From positions 157,545-162,921 of the forward strand of contig DDSV01000009.1 in the NCBI GenBank assembly GCA_002344215.1: DNA of 5,377 nt, given 5' to 3'. Every line of letters begins with the position of its first letter. The stretch's first letter is position 1. The notes beneath the pieces are model-generated. The model made no database searches and was not told the origin of the DNA. It saw only the letters and a list, made by a program, of their open reading frames with translations. Position numbers and translations under genes: made by a program. The DNA comes from Akkermansiaceae bacterium UBA2381 (lineage in GTDB: Bacteria > Verrucomicrobiota > Verrucomicrobiia > Verrucomicrobiales > DEV007). This document shows positions 5,217 through 5,377 of this stretch, piece after piece.

Positions 5217-5377
5217 TCACATCGTGAAGCGGTCGCCGAGATACAGCTCCCGGCTGACTGGATCATTGATCAGGAAGTCGCGGGTTCCCTCACGCAGAAC
5301 TCTTCCCTCATAAATAAGATAGGCCCGATCAACCAGCTCCAGTGTCTGACGGGCGTTGTGGTCGGTGATGAGGATGG
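5217..5377 (-). CDS. lptB: LPS export ABC transporter ATP-binding protein LptB (C-terminal part)
   Basis: The last 52 codons and stop of an ABC ATPase; the start and the Walker A, signature and Walker B motifs lie beyond the window edge. Visible are ILITDHNARQTLELVDRAYL, containing the H-loop histidine, then the IYEGRVLREGT turn and the terminal block SRELYLGDRF. The combination ITDHNxRxT plus YLGxxF is diagnostic for LptB within the ABC superfamily; E. coli LptB has ITDHNVRET and YLGEDF. LptB is the cytoplasmic ATPase of LptB2FGC, which drives lipopolysaccharide to the outer membrane. The gene order lptB then hpf on one strand agrees with the lptB-rpoN-hpf clusters of proteobacteria, minus rpoN. 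Upstream neighbours such as lptA or lptC would be expected just past the right edge but cannot be seen. Confidence 0.93.
   Translation of the reverse strand, partial: ILITDHNARQTLELVDRAYLIYEGRVLREGTRDFLINDPVSRELYLGDRFTM

Noticed and set aside
5165..5227. Tiny plus-strand frames after the antisense promoter (ATG at 5165 and at 5201)
   Set aside because: They encode only 10 and 8 residues, and the second reads into the 3' end of lptB. A purine run near 5179-5190 looks SD-like but is too little evidence for a gene.
5042..5266. Upstream extension of hpf to position 5266
   Set aside because: It would overlap the end of lptB and adds 75 residues without HPF similarity; the HPF domain begins at the ATG at 5041.
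5113..5313. 66-residue plus-strand open frame starting with TTG
   Set aside because: The TTG is the -35 element of a promoter candidate, there is no SD, and the frame runs antisense through lptB.

Overview
This window most resembles a chromosomal segment of a moderately G+C-rich Gram-negative bacterium. The gene mix is a squalene/phytoene synthase, a divergent RtcB, a YkuD lipoprotein, an S66 carboxypeptidase, a long-form HPF and an LptB. A Verrucomicrobiota or related PVC origin is my best guess, from general protein character and the scarcity of strong Shine-Dalgarno sequences. No marker gene proves it. The presence of lptB implies an outer membrane with lipopolysaccharide.

Layout, left to right. 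Positions 1-217 are non-coding and strongly structured. They hold two identical palindromes in direct orientation; the complete one starts with GTAG, the architecture of REP elements. Positions 218-1159 (+) encode a squalene/phytoene synthase family enzyme. It converges on, and overlaps by 4 bp at the stop codons, a divergent RtcB-family RNA ligase at 1156-2751 (-). A 125-bp divergent intergenic region with a small palindrome leads into an L,D-transpeptidase lipoprotein at 2877-3446 (+). Only 15 bp later comes the stop of a convergent L,D-carboxypeptidase at 3462-4379 (-). A strong intrinsic terminator (4390-4425, minus strand) separates that gene from the upstream long-form hibernation-promoting factor at 4454-5041 (-). 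A 175-bp spacer with face-to-face promoter candidates and a stem-loop follows. The last 161 bp are the 3' end of lptB (-), whose start lies outside the window.

Functionally, three products belong to the envelope. LptB powers LPS transport. The L,D-transpeptidase and L,D-carboxypeptidase both act on the same meso-diaminopimelate-D-Ala bond of peptidoglycan stem peptides, one to cross-link or anchor and the other to recycle. The terpenoid synthase probably supplies squalene for hopanoids or a carotenoid-type precursor. HPF and RtcB are RNA/ribosome maintenance proteins. The order lptB then hpf echoes the classical lptB-rpoN-hpf order, without rpoN in between.

No rRNA, tRNA, CRISPR array or transposase was seen. 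The least explained parts are the REP-like region at the left edge, the divergent RtcB, the terminator abutting the ldcA start codon, and the near-consensus promoter pointing antisense to lptB.
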